From: Methylococcales bacterium
Lineage (GTDB): Bacteria > Pseudomonadota > Gammaproteobacteria > Methylococcales > Methylomonadaceae
NCBI GenBank assembly: GCA_026398895.1
Contig: JAPLRZ010000036.1
Coordinates: 1 to 64,000 of the forward strand
Length of the DNA: 64,000 nt
Reading direction: 5' to 3'
A program made the position numbers and the translations under genes. Below are positions 26,628 to 35,827 of this stretch, in pieces. The notes below the pieces were generated by a model that had not been told where the DNA came from, ran no database searches, and was given only the letters and a program-made list of their open reading frames with translations. How positions within the stretch are numbered: position 1 is the first letter of the stretch; every line of letters starts with the position of its first letter.

Positions 26628-28004
26628 TTAGTCCCCAGTGACTCTACCGTCTTCTACATTTTGTTTGCCTTTCAAACCAATGGCAAACTTGGATAAATAG
26701 TCGTTAGGTTTGGTGCCATCAAAGGTAACTTTATCGATAAAATAGGATTGCGGAGCTTTGAAACCAGACTCGGTTTTGGCGGGGAAATCAGATGCTTTGG
26801 CTTTGTTGTCGCTAACAAGTGCGTCAGCCGCTGCCATATAAACGTCAGGTTTAAGAATTTTTTTAGCGGTTTCCATGTACCACGCATCGTCTTTATATTC
26901 GTTAATTTGTCCCCAACGACGCATTTGTGTTAGATACCAAACTGCACCACTGTAATACGGGTAAGTAGCGTTATTACGGAAAAAGATGTTGAAATCTGGT
27001 AACTTACGTTTATCGCCTTTTTCATATTCAAACGTACCTGTCATACTGTTAGCGAGGACAGCCTCATCTGCACCGACATATTTACTTTGTGCCAGTATTT
27101 TCACTGCTTCAACGCGGTTTTTACCATTATCTTCATCTAACCACATAGAGGCTCGAATCAAGGCTTTCACCACCGCAACATGGGTTTTAGGATTTTTTTC
27201 TGCCCACTCTTTACTGACACCGAAGATTTTTTCAGGAATGTCTTTCCACATCTCATCATCAGTAATAACAGGCACGCCTACCCCTTTAGCAACCGCTTGT
27301 TGATTCCACGGTTCACCGACACAATAACCTAAAATAGTGCCTGCTTCCATAGTCGCAGGCATTTGTGGGGGCGGAGTAACAGATAACATCACGATAGAGC
27401 CAATCTGTCCTGAGACATCTTGTGGCGGTGCATAATAACCAGGGTTAATACCACCACCTGCTAACCAATAACGCAGTTTAAAATTGTGGCTACCGACAGG
27501 AAAGGTCATGCCCATATTAAAGGATTTACCTTCGTTTTTGTATGCCTCAGCCACGGGTTTAAGGGATTCGGCTGAAATAGGATGCGCTCCTGCACCACCC
27601 GCTTTCATTTTGTTCCAAGTATCATTGGAGACGGTAATCGCACTACCGTTTGCGCCCATAGTAAATGCAGTGACAATGTCCGCTTTGGTACCAAAACCAA
27701 TACTCGCACCAAGTGGCATCGGAGCTAACATATGCGAGCCGTCTAATTCACCGCTCACTACTCTGTCTAATACTAATTTCCAGTTGGCTTGTGCTTCTAA
27801 CTGCACATTCAGTCCTTCATCTTTAAAAAAACCTTTTTCGTAAGCAATCGCTAACGGTGCCATATCGGTCAGTTTAATAAAGCCCAATTTAAGATTGGGT
27901 TTTTCCAGCTTTTCAGCGGCATTAGCAATTGGCATGACTGCAAGTGACACCAGAATAGAGACCGCAAGACAAGCGGCTAGTTTTTTTAACGCGATAATTT
28001 TCAT
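26628..28004 (-). CDS. nrtA: nitrate ABC transporter substrate-binding protein
   Basis: 458-residue periplasmic binding protein. A Sec signal peptide (ACLAVSILVSLAVMPIANAA) precedes KLGFIKLTDMAPLAIAYEKG, the characteristic N-terminal strand of the NrtA/CmpA family. Family features continue through GWVVGELDG-like (DRVVSGELDGSHMLAPMP), GCGEPWN-like (GYCVGEPWNQQAV) and the long C-terminal lobe. No twin-arginine motif. First gene of the nrtA-nrtB-nrtCD-porin run. An FNR-like site and a -10 box are placed upstream (see 28070-28113). Binds nitrate and/or nitrite; a bicarbonate specificity as in CmpA cannot be excluded, but the nar genes next door favour nitrate. Confidence 0.93.
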   Translation of the reverse strand: MKIIALKKLAACLAVSILVSLAVMPIANAAEKLEKPNLKLGFIKLTDMAPLAIAYEKGFFKDEGLNVQLEAQANWKLVLDRVVSGELDGSHMLAPMPLGASIGFGTKADIVTAFTMGANGSAITVSNDTWNKMKAGGAGAHPISAESLKPVAEAYKNEGKSFNMGMTFPVGSHNFKLRYWLAGGGINPGYYAPPQDVSGQIGSIVMLSVTPPPQMPATMEAGTILGYCVGEPWNQQAVAKGVGVPVITDDEMWKDIPEKIFGVSKEWAEKNPKTHVAVVKALIRASMWLDEDNGKNRVEAVKILAQSKYVGADEAVLANSMTGTFEYEKGDKRKLPDFNIFFRNNATYPYYSGAVWYLTQMRRWGQINEYKDDAWYMETAKKILKPDVYMAAADALVSDNKAKASDFPAKTESGFKAPQSYFIDKVTFDGTKPNDYLSKFAIGLKGKQNVEDGRVTGD

Positions 28005-28069
28005 GATGACCTCTGCGAATTAATAATCGAACAACAATGTATTTAACATTTCTATTGAAATTAGCAAAG

Positions 28070-28113
28070 ACTATGCCATGTGCTAATGAAGGAAATTAAT
28101 TGTTTTAAATCAA
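28070..28113 (-). promoter_or_regulatory. candidate FNR-family-activated promoter of nrtA
   Basis: On the minus strand TTGATTTAAAACAA (28113-28100) matches TTGATNNNNATCAA at nine of ten positions. A -10-like CATAGT lies at 28075-28070. Together they put the site about 41-43 bases upstream of the expected start of transcription, the class II activator position. The nrtA ATG is about 60 bases further on. Not tested; single-site matches do occur by chance. Confidence 0.5.
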
Positions 28114-28425
28114 TTGCTTGTGATTAATGACGGCTATTTATTTGACGGCTATTCATTTAATGGGGCGGATAAGTGTTTGTTTTTAGAGCAATCACAATAA
28201 TTTGCACCTGTTTGATGCAAAGGTAAGTTTTGGGTATTTTGGAGTGCAAGCTCTGCTTGCACTCCAATACTTCTTATCTACCTGAAAAATTGGGGGGTGG
28301 GTTAAATCTGGAGTCAAAAAGCTTTAGCTTTTTGCGATTCGCCAATAGCTAAAGCTATTGGACTCCTAGTAGTTTGTTAAATAACAGATTTAATCCACCG
28401 AAGCGAAAAGCTGAGGGAAGGGGGA
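28114..28425. other. 312-bp remainder of the narI-nrtA spacer
   Basis: It holds a short TGGAGTGCAAGCTC/TGCTTGCACTCCA palindrome (about 28239-28265), related to the one at 4057, and the family B copy at 28297-28399. No gene. Any terminator for narI must lie here, but none with a clear T-run is visible. Confidence 0.5.
28297..28399. repeat. MITE-like family B, copy with GCTTTAGC interior
   Basis: Ends GTGGGTTAAATCTG and CAGATTTAATCCACC. The interior AAAAGCTTTAGCTTTTTGCG then ATTCGCCAATAGCTAAAGC differs from the GTCCAAGGC-type interior of other copies and is shared with 16629-16735. It lies 26 bases past the narI stop. Confidence 0.85.
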
Positions 28426-29103
28426 TTAACGTTGTCTGACAATCTGATAAGAACGAGTTACATAAGCTAATGGCACACTCCAAACGTGTACCAAACGGCT
28501 GAATGGAAACACCACAAAAATGCTTAAGCCTAAAAAGATATGGGCTTTATAAACCAAACTCACCCCTGCCATTGCCTCCGCCGCACCGCTGCGAAAGGTC
28601 ACAATTCGTTGCGCCCATTCGGCTAAAGCCAACATGGTAGAACCATCTGAATGTGCTAACGAAAATGGTAAGGTCAACAAACCTAATGCCAATTGCGCTA
28701 ATAATAAATGCAAAATCGCCATGTCCATTTTGGTGCTAGTGGCACGAATGCGTGAATCTGTCATGCGGCGTTTGGTTAAAATCCACAAGCCACGCAAACA
28801 AATGCCACCAAATACACCACCTGCGATGACGGCCATTATTTGCTTGGCTGAAGTCGATAAACCAAGCGCGTGATAAACCGCTGGTGGTGTTAATAAACCA
28901 AAAAAATGTCCAAAAAATAACAGCAAAATGCCAATATGAAATAAACGGCTGCCGCGTTTTAATTCTGCTGCGCGTAACATTTGGCTCGAACCTGTACGCC
29001 AACCGTATTGATCGCGGTCGTAGCGTATCAAACTGGCGATGAAAAATACCGCCAAGGCGATGTAGGGATAAATTCCGAAAAAAAGTGTATTAAGGTATGA
29101 CAT
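28426..29103 (-). CDS. narI: respiratory nitrate reductase gamma subunit (cytochrome b)
   Basis: 225 residues, five membrane helices. Membrane anchor that takes electrons from quinol through two b-type haems and passes them to NarH. Histidines are present in the expected helices: FHIGILLLFFGHFFG (two His, helix 2) and YKAHIFLGLSIFVVFPFSRLVHVW (two His, helix 5). The length matches E. coli NarI. It is separated from narJ by 118 bp that contain a 28-bp-type palindrome, whereas narG-narH-narJ overlap. The order narGHJI is standard. Confidence 0.96.
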   Translation of the reverse strand: MSYLNTLFFGIYPYIALAVFFIASLIRYDRDQYGWRTGSSQMLRAAELKRGSRLFHIGILLLFFGHFFGLLTPPAVYHALGLSTSAKQIMAVIAGGVFGGICLRGLWILTKRRMTDSRIRATSTKMDMAILHLLLAQLALGLLTLPFSLAHSDGSTMLALAEWAQRIVTFRSGAAEAMAGVSLVYKAHIFLGLSIFVVFPFSRLVHVWSVPLAYVTRSYQIVRQR

Positions 29104-29177
29104 GGTTTTAACCTCTTAAAAAATCAAACCTGACAGGCTGTTAAAACCTGTCGGGGTTTTGCGTAGTTTTTGAATTT

Positions 29178-29211
29178 ACCACTGCCAGTCCTTTAAAGAA
29201 CTGGCAGTGGT
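29178..29211. repeat. 28-bp-type palindrome between narJ and narI
   Basis: ACCACTGCCAGTCCTTT/AAAGAACTGGCAGTGGT, one mismatch. Same family as 16582 and 21633. In the polycistronic nar mRNA it would form a stable hairpin between narJ and narI and could tune narI expression or stability. Confidence 0.88.
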
Positions 29212-29221
29212 GAAAAAATCA

Positions 29222-29929
29222 TTAGTTTGAACTAGCATTCGCACGTTTAGACTGCGTAAATTTTAGCGGTTGCTCTTTATTTAGCTCTGAAGCACAATTA
29301 TTTTGATTGCCCATAAAAGCGACCGTTTCCTCTTCCCAAATTTTATCCATGTTTAAAATGGTTTCATCGGTTTCAGTCACGGCTTTTTCAATGCGTCCGC
29401 TGTTGGCGCGTTCCTTTCCTGCTAACAGTAGCATGGCATCGAACAGCATATAATAAAGACTATCGCGAGCTTCCAAACGTTCTGCCAAGACCTGCAAAAT
29501 AGCACTGGTATTGCCCAATAACTCAAAGGCTTCGGCTTGTGGTCGTTGCGCTAAAAATTCCAAAAACAGCGGAATATAATCGGGCAATTCGTGGGCATTG
29601 ATTTCAAAACCGTGGCTTTGATACAGTTCCATCAAATCTACCATTGCTTGCCCTCTATCGCGTGATTCACCGTGCAGATGCTCAAATAAATGCAGCGATA
29701 ACGCCCGCCCCCTATCAAACAACGCCACATAGTTTTCCTGTAATTCCAGTAACTCAGTGTGCTGAAATTTGTGTATGAGTTGTTTAATCGTTGCCAATTG
29801 CGATGTTGCTAACAAGTTTTCTTCGTTCACAACAGCTTCTATTTCTGGTAACGCCTGAATCAATTCGGCATTTGGATAACACAATAAAACCGACAGAACT
29901 TTTAAGGTGAGTGCTGGTTTATCGCTCAT
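29222..29929 (-). CDS. narJ: nitrate reductase molybdenum cofactor assembly chaperone
   Basis: 235 residues, all-helical NarJ/TorD-family chaperone. It binds the NarG N-terminus and allows cofactor insertion before membrane attachment. Recognisable features: LKVLSVLLCYPNAEL at the start, and FDRGRALSLHLFEHLHGESRDRGQAMVDL, the most conserved stretch of the family, at about 70-98. The ATG overlaps the narH stop by four bases (ATGA). Not part of the mature enzyme. Confidence 0.95.
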   Translation of the reverse strand: MSDKPALTLKVLSVLLCYPNAELIQALPEIEAVVNEENLLATSQLATIKQLIHKFQHTELLELQENYVALFDRGRALSLHLFEHLHGESRDRGQAMVDLMELYQSHGFEINAHELPDYIPLFLEFLAQRPQAEAFELLGNTSAILQVLAERLEARDSLYYMLFDAMLLLAGKERANSGRIEKAVTETDETILNMDKIWEEETVAFMGNQNNCASELNKEQPLKFTQSKRANASSN

Positions 29930-31452
29930 GGTTTGTTATCCAGTTTAATCGCCGCGCCTTTTTTACTGTTAAACAAATCTGGCGTATCAGAAGAGCAACC
30001 ATTGCCAAAACTGAACCCACAACCACCTTGTTCGTTATAAGCATCGAAAGTGCTGCTGGCGTATTCGCGATGACTGGTCGGAATCACAAAACGGTCTTCA
30101 TAATTAGCAATCGCCAAATAACGATACATCTCTTCGACTTGCAACTGAGTCAAACCGACTTGTTCCAATATCGCCAAGTCGATTTCATTATCCACCGTTT
30201 TTGAGCGCATATACGAACGCATGGCTAACATCCGTTCCAACGCCAACACCACAGGCTCTTCATCACCCGCAGTGAGCATATTGGCAAGATAACCGACAGG
30301 AATACGCAAACTCCGAACATCAGGAATATTGCCATTCATGCCTAACTGCTCAGAATTTGCCGCCGATTGAATTGGTGACAAGGGCGGCACATACCACACC
30401 ATTGGTAAGGTGCGATATTCTGGATGTAATGGGAATGCGAGTTTCCAATCTATCGCCATTTTATACACAGGCGATTCTTGCGCGGCAGTTAACCAATTTT
30501 CAGGAATGCCTTCAGTACGCGCTGCTGCCAATACCTCTGGATCGTTTGGATTCAAAAATATATCCAGTTGTGATTGATATAAATCTTGTTCGGAAGTCGC
30601 ACTCGCCGCACTTTCAATTCTATCAGCATCGTATAGTAATACGCCCAGATAACGAATCCTCCCAACGCAGGTTTCAGAACATACTGTTGGCTCACCCGCT
30701 TCAATGCGTGGATAGCAAAACACGCATTTTTCCGATTTTCCCGAATTCCAGTTGTAGTAGATTTTTTTGTACGGACACGCAGAAACGCACATCCGCCAGC
30801 CGCGACATTTATCTTGGTCAATCAACACAATGCCGTCTTCTTCGCGTTTATAAATCGCGCCAGAAGGACACGCTGCCACGCACGTTGGATTTAAGCAATG
30901 TTCACAAAGGCGCGGCAAATACATCATGAAGGTGTTTTCAAATTCACCGTACATAGCTTTTTGCAGATTGTCGAAGTTTTTATCTTTCGAGCGGGTTTCA
31001 AATTCGCCGCCTAAAATTTCTTCCCAATTTGCACTGCCGACAATTTTTTCCATCCTTTCGCCCGTAATCAGTGAACGAGGTCTAGCGGTGGGAACAGCTT
31101 TGGCTTCGGGCGCGTTTTGTAAATGCGCGTGGTCGAATTCAAACGGTTCGTAATAATCGTCAATTTCGGGTAAATCAGGATTGGCAAAAATGTTTTTCAG
31201 CACGGTTAGTTTGCCGCCGATACGCGGAACTAATTTCCCATTGGGGAGTAACTGCCAACCGCCTTTCCATTTTTCCTGATTTTCCCAATCATTAGGGAAA
31301 CCCACACCTGGTTTGCTTTCTACGTTGTTAAACCATGCGTATTCCACGCCTTCGCGGGAAGTCCAAACGTTTTTGCAGGTGACTGAGCAAGTGTGGCAAC
31401 CGATACATTTATCTAAGTTCAGCACCATGCCGATTTGTGCGCGTACTTTCAT
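29926..31452 (-). CDS. narH: respiratory nitrate reductase beta subunit (iron-sulfur)
   Basis: 508 residues. It carries four Fe-S clusters between NarI and NarG. The first Cys group is CIGCHTCSVTCKNVW (C16, C19, C22, C26). The other groups are CEHCLNPTCVAACPSGAIYK, CRGWRMCVSACPYKK (Trp in place of the second Cys, marking the [3Fe-4S] cluster) and CVFCYPRIEAGEPTVCSETC. Overlaps narG by four bases upstream and narJ by four downstream, so the three genes are coupled. Confidence 0.97.
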   Translation of the reverse strand: MKVRAQIGMVLNLDKCIGCHTCSVTCKNVWTSREGVEYAWFNNVESKPGVGFPNDWENQEKWKGGWQLLPNGKLVPRIGGKLTVLKNIFANPDLPEIDDYYEPFEFDHAHLQNAPEAKAVPTARPRSLITGERMEKIVGSANWEEILGGEFETRSKDKNFDNLQKAMYGEFENTFMMYLPRLCEHCLNPTCVAACPSGAIYKREEDGIVLIDQDKCRGWRMCVSACPYKKIYYNWNSGKSEKCVFCYPRIEAGEPTVCSETCVGRIRYLGVLLYDADRIESAASATSEQDLYQSQLDIFLNPNDPEVLAAARTEGIPENWLTAAQESPVYKMAIDWKLAFPLHPEYRTLPMVWYVPPLSPIQSAANSEQLGMNGNIPDVRSLRIPVGYLANMLTAGDEEPVVLALERMLAMRSYMRSKTVDNEIDLAILEQVGLTQLQVEEMYRYLAIANYEDRFVIPTSHREYASSTFDAYNEQGGCGFSFGNGCSSDTPDLFNSKKGAAIKLDNKP

Positions 31453-34400
31453 TGTGCTAACTCCTCTGATGTTGGTATAGCATCTTCTTTATCGGTGCCA
31501 TCTAGCCACAAAACTTTATCCATTTTCCGCAATATAACGAATTCATCACGATTAGAACCGACTGTGCCGTAATAATTAAACCCATAACTTTGTTGTGCAT
31601 AACCACCAATCATGTGCGTGGGTTTAAGGGTAATGCGAGTGACTGAGTTGTGAATGCCGCCGCGTTGTCCCGTAATTTCTGAACCAGGTGTATTGGTGAT
31701 TTTTTCCTGCGCGTGATACATCATCATCACACCTTCGGGAATGCGCTGACTGACTACAGCTCTGGCGGTTAATGCACCATTGCTGTTGAAGGTTTCCACC
31801 CAATCGTTATCAATAATGCCTGCTTTTGTTGCGTCAGTTTCGCTAATCCAAACACAAGGACCACCGCGTGAGAGCGTCAACATCAACAGGTTATCGGTGT
31901 AAGTGCTGTGTATGCCCCATTTTTGATGCGGAGTCAGAAAATTCAGCACGATCTCTTTATTGCCATTGGGCTTTTTATTGAGCATCGGCTCAATGGTGCG
32001 CGTATCCACGGGTGGTTTATAAACGCACAACGTTTCCCCAAACGCCTGCATCCACGGATGGTCTTGATAAAATTGTTGTCGTCCCGTCAGAGTGCGCCAA
32101 GGAATTTGCTCATGCACATTGGTATAACCTGCATTGTAGGAAACGTGTTCCGATTCCACACCGCTCCACGTTGGTGAAGAAATAATCTTACGCGGTTGCG
32201 CCTGCACATCACGGAAACGGATTTTTTCGTGTTCGCTGGATAAGGCTAAATGACGATGGTCGATGCCTGTAATTTTGCCTAAGCTATCCCACGCTTTAAC
32301 CGCTACTTCACCATTGGTTTCAGGAGCTAAACTTAAAATCACTTCGGCTGCATCAATGTCTTTGTCAATTTTTGGCATTCCTTGGCTCACGCCTACCTCA
32401 GTAACAACGCCATTCAATTTAGCAAGAAAATCTACTTCGATTTCAGTGTTCCACGCAATGCCTTTGCCGCCATTACCGATTTTTTTCAGCAACGGTCCCA
32501 GTGCAGTGAACTTTTTATAGGTGTTGGGATAATCACGCTCGACCACCACCAAATTCGGCATGGTTTTATTAGGAATAGGCTCACACTCGCCTTTTTTCCA
32601 ATCTTTCACATTCAGGGCTTGCGCTAATTCAGACGGTGTATCGTGCAGTGTTGGCACGGTGACTAAATCTTTTTCTACCCCTAAATGCCCTACGGATAAT
32701 TTAGAAAATTCTTTGGCAATGCCTTTGTAAATATCCCAATCCGAACGCGATTCCCACGCAGGGTCAACGGCTTTGGATAAAGGATGAATAAACGGGTGCA
32801 TATCGGAGGTATTCAAATCATTTTTTTCATACCACGTCGCCGTTGGCAACACGATGTCAGAATACAAGCAGGTGGTGGACATTCTGAAATCTAACGTTAC
32901 CAATAAATCCAGTTTGCCTTCTGCCGCTTCTTTATGCCACTTCACTTCTTTGGGTTTGGTCAGACCTTGTGCGCCTAAATCCACGCCTTGAATACCGTGA
33001 TTCGCACCGAGCAAATATTTCAGAAAATACTCATGCCCTTTACCCGATGAACCCAATAAATTAGATCGCCACACGAACAGATTACGCGGGAAGTTTTGCG
33101 GATTATCAGGATCTTCACACGCCATTTTTAACTTGCCCGATTTTAGGTTTTCTACCACATAATCAGACGGTGACAGCCCCGCTTTTTCAGCGGCTTTACA
33201 TATTCCTAAGGGATTGGTATTTAGCTGTGGCGCGGACGGCAACCAACCCATACGTTCAGCGCGGACGTTAAAATCAATCAAACTGCCTTGCCATTGCTTG
33301 GGGTCGGCTAACGGTGACAGAATTTCTTTTACTGATAAAGACTCATAACGCCATTGGCTAGTGTGGCTGTAGAAAAACGAGGTGCTGTTCATTTGTCTGG
33401 GTGGTCTGTGCCAATCCAGCGCAAATGCCAATGGCAACCAACCAGTTTGTGGACGCAATTTTTCTTGCCCGACATAATGCGCCCAACCGCCACCACTTTG
33501 ACCAATACAACCGCACATCATCAACATATTGATAATGCCACGATAATTCATATCCATGTGATACCAGTGGTTTAAACCCGCGCCCAGAATAATCATGGAC
33601 TTGCCGTGAGTTTTGTCAGCATTTCGGGCAAATTCACGCGCCACTAAAATCACTTGCTGGCGACTAACCCCCGTAATTTTTTCCTGCCAAGCGGGTGTAT
33701 AAGGCACATCGTCATCGTAAGAACTGGCAACATTGCCACCGCCTAAACCGCGATCTATGCCATAGTTGGCAATCATTAAATCAAATACAGTGGCAACGTG
33801 AGCAATGCTACCATCGGCTAAGGTGATGGTTTTAACGGGTACATTACGGCGTTGAATAGTATCGTGGTCGGTATGGGTAAAATGTTCATGTTTTGAACCA
33901 CCAAAATAAGGAAATGCTACCGAGGCGACTTCATCCGACACATCAATCAAACTAAGGCGACATTTAACTTCAGCACCCTGCGCGTCTTTTTGTTGTATAT
34001 TCCAGCGTCCTTGTCCCGCGTCCGATTCGCCCCAACGAAAACCGATAGAGCCGCGTGGAATCACTACGTTACCGTCCAGTTCATTAAAGGCGGCGGTTTT
34101 CCAATCGGGATTATTGTCTTGCGCTAAATTTTCCGTAAAATCACTGGCACGAATAAAACGATCAGGTACATAACTTTCGCCTTGTTTCACCAAGCGCACT
34201 AAGCACGGCATATCCGTTGTTTCTCGCACATACTGAGTGAAATATTCGCTAGGGTTTTCTAAATGGAATTCTTTTAAAATCACATGACCAAACGCCATCG
34301 CCAACGCTGCGTCTGTGCCTTGTTTGGGATGTAGCCACAAATCGGCAAACTTGGATGCTTCGGAATAATCAGGGCAAACAGTGACGATTTTCGCGCCTTT

Positions 34401-35216
34401 ATAACGTACTTCAGTCATGAAATGCGCATCGGGTGTGCGCGTTTGCGGAACATTAGATCCCCACAGCATTAAAAAGCTGGAGTTATACCAATCGGCGGAT
34501 TCGGGTACATCAGTTTGTTCACCCCACGTTTGCGGTGAAGCAGGCGGTAAATCGCAATACCAGTCATAAAAGCTCATGCAAGTGCCGCCAATCAGCGACA
34601 AATAACGCGAGCCTGCGGCATAAGACACCATCGACATGGCTGGAATCGGTGAAAAGCCAATGATTCTATCGGGGCCGAATTTTTTGGCAGTATAGATATT
34701 GGCAGCGGCGATGATTTCATTCACTTCCGCCCAATCGGCACGAATAAAGCCACCTAAACCGCGTTTGGATTTATAACTTTGCGCCTTTTCTTTATCTTCG
34801 ACAATTGCAGCCCATGCTTCGACGGGTTCTAAAGTTTGTCGCGCTTCACGCCACAATTTGATTAAATGGCTGCGAATCATTGGATATTTCAAACGGTTGG
34901 CACTGTATAAATACCAAGAATAACTCGCGCCGCGTGCGCAGCCGCGTGGTTCGTGATCGGGCATATCAGGACGGGTACGCGGATAATCAGTTTGTTGGGT
35001 TTCCCACGTCACTAATCCGTTTTTGACGTAAATTTTCCAACTGCACGAACCTGTACAATTAACACCATGCGTAGAACGCACCACTTTGTCATGTTGCCAG
35101 CGTTGGCGGTAAGCATCTTCCCAACTGCGGTTTTCATCGGTCATAATGCCGTGATTGCCTGAAAAGGCTTCGGTTTTTTTCTTGAAAAATAACAGTCGGT
35201 CTAGGAAGTGGCTCAT
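31449..35216 (-). CDS. narG: respiratory nitrate reductase alpha subunit (molybdopterin)
   Basis: 1255 residues, cytoplasm-facing membrane-bound nitrate reductase catalytic subunit, reducing nitrate to nitrite with bis-MGD cofactor. The FS0 cluster ligands are H50, C54, C58 (HGVNCTGSC) and C93 (RGCARG). The segment ESADWYNSSF, expected to contain the Mo-coordinating Asp, is present, as is WGSNVPQTRTPDAHF. No Tat signal, as normal for the cytoplasm-facing Nar type. AGGTAACGC precedes the ATG. First gene of the narGHJI operon; narK lies upstream on the same strand, separated by a small oppositely oriented gene. Confidence 0.97.
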   Translation of the reverse strand: MSHFLDRLLFFKKKTEAFSGNHGIMTDENRSWEDAYRQRWQHDKVVRSTHGVNCTGSCSWKIYVKNGLVTWETQQTDYPRTRPDMPDHEPRGCARGASYSWYLYSANRLKYPMIRSHLIKLWREARQTLEPVEAWAAIVEDKEKAQSYKSKRGLGGFIRADWAEVNEIIAAANIYTAKKFGPDRIIGFSPIPAMSMVSYAAGSRYLSLIGGTCMSFYDWYCDLPPASPQTWGEQTDVPESADWYNSSFLMLWGSNVPQTRTPDAHFMTEVRYKGAKIVTVCPDYSEASKFADLWLHPKQGTDAALAMAFGHVILKEFHLENPSEYFTQYVRETTDMPCLVRLVKQGESYVPDRFIRASDFTENLAQDNNPDWKTAAFNELDGNVVIPRGSIGFRWGESDAGQGRWNIQQKDAQGAEVKCRLSLIDVSDEVASVAFPYFGGSKHEHFTHTDHDTIQRRNVPVKTITLADGSIAHVATVFDLMIANYGIDRGLGGGNVASSYDDDVPYTPAWQEKITGVSRQQVILVAREFARNADKTHGKSMIILGAGLNHWYHMDMNYRGIINMLMMCGCIGQSGGGWAHYVGQEKLRPQTGWLPLAFALDWHRPPRQMNSTSFFYSHTSQWRYESLSVKEILSPLADPKQWQGSLIDFNVRAERMGWLPSAPQLNTNPLGICKAAEKAGLSPSDYVVENLKSGKLKMACEDPDNPQNFPRNLFVWRSNLLGSSGKGHEYFLKYLLGANHGIQGVDLGAQGLTKPKEVKWHKEAAEGKLDLLVTLDFRMSTTCLYSDIVLPTATWYEKNDLNTSDMHPFIHPLSKAVDPAWESRSDWDIYKGIAKEFSKLSVGHLGVEKDLVTVPTLHDTPSELAQALNVKDWKKGECEPIPNKTMPNLVVVERDYPNTYKKFTALGPLLKKIGNGGKGIAWNTEIEVDFLAKLNGVVTEVGVSQGMPKIDKDIDAAEVILSLAPETNGEVAVKAWDSLGKITGIDHRHLALSSEHEKIRFRDVQAQPRKIISSPTWSGVESEHVSYNAGYTNVHEQIPWRTLTGRQQFYQDHPWMQAFGETLCVYKPPVDTRTIEPMLNKKPNGNKEIVLNFLTPHQKWGIHSTYTDNLLMLTLSRGGPCVWISETDATKAGIIDNDWVETFNSNGALTARAVVSQRIPEGVMMMYHAQEKITNTPGSEITGQRGGIHNSVTRITLKPTHMIGGYAQQSYGFNYYGTVGSNRDEFVILRKMDKVLWLDGTDKEDAIPTSEELAQ

Positions 35217-35257
35217 AGTGCGTTACCTAAATAAGTGAAAAGTAATGTGTTCAATTT

Positions 35258-35271
35258 GTCACCTCAGTGAC
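35258..35271. promoter_or_regulatory. small inverted repeat in the narG leader
   Basis: GTCAC-CTCA-GTGAC, perfect 5-bp arms with a 4-base centre, about 42 bases upstream of the narG ATG. Possible operator; no regulator can be named from sequence. Confidence 0.3.
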
Positions 35272-35371
35272 GCATTCCTGTTAAAAAAAATATATTGGGT
35301 TCTATTGCTTTTTTTGTAGCATTAATCTGTTATCGTGAGCAGAGAGTTGGCTGCTTTGCGTCAACTCCTGA

Positions 35372-35391
35372 CAATTCATCGTGATGAATTG
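35372..35391. promoter_or_regulatory. perfect 20-bp palindrome in the narG / small-protein divergent region
   Basis: CAATTCATC-GT-GATGAATTG. The core TTCAT-CGTG-ATGAA has the 5-4-5 geometry of FNR/CRP-family sites but not the FNR bases (TTGAT...ATCAA). It lies 26 bases before the ATG at 35417 and 156 bases upstream of narG, so it could control either. Confidence 0.5.
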
Positions 35392-35416
35392 CACTTTTAT
35401 CAAATATTTAAATATT

Positions 35417-35776
35417 ATGAACTTTAATAAAAAAACACTTATCACCTTATTGTTTTCTGGTCTTTTAACAGCAACAGCAACAGCTAACATGGCTGTTGCG
35501 GCTGAAGAAGAGATGGCTAATGTAGACGTTAATATCGGTGCCACTATTACCCATCTTGAACAAGCTTCTGTTGATGCAGGAAAAAGTGATTTCTCTGCGG
35601 CTAAGATACAGCTCAAATTTGCTCGCCTTAGTTCTGAGGAAGTTAAAGGACAGGACGCTGCGACAAAACAAGGTCTTAGCGACATGAACAACGCCATAAA
35701 AGCCGTCAGTGCTGGCGAACCTGAAAAAGCAGTGGCTGAAATAAACAAAGCTATTGCCATTTATAAGGCTTTGTAA
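35417..35776 (+). CDS. small exported helical protein of unknown function
   Basis: 119 residues from the ATG at 35417; an in-frame start 36 bases earlier would add an unlikely N-terminus. The signal peptide (LITLLFSGLLTATATANMAVAA) precedes a mature part of ~90 residues that is entirely helical. It is made of repeated amphipathic units (ATITHLEQASVDAGKSDFSA, then AKIQLKFARLSSEEVK, then MNNAIKAVSAGEPEKAVAEI). The layout recalls small periplasmic metal-binding helical bundles such as SmbP, but the His-rich repeats of SmbP are absent. It sits on the opposite strand between narG and narK. A strong terminator follows at 35796. Function unknown. Confidence 0.75.
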   Translation: MNFNKKTLITLLFSGLLTATATANMAVAAEEEMANVDVNIGATITHLEQASVDAGKSDFSAAKIQLKFARLSSEEVKGQDAATKQGLSDMNNAIKAVSAGEPEKAVAEINKAIAIYKAL

Positions 35777-35795
35777 GGTTTCACGCCCTAACAAG

Positions 35796-35827
35796 AGCAA
35801 CAAGCTACCTGCTTGTTGCTTTTTTTT
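35796..35827 (+). terminator. rho-independent terminator
   Basis: AGCAACAAGC, loop TACCT, GCTTGTTGCT, then an eight-T run. It ends the small gene at 35417-35776 and overlaps the last codons of the convergent narK gene. Confidence 0.93.
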
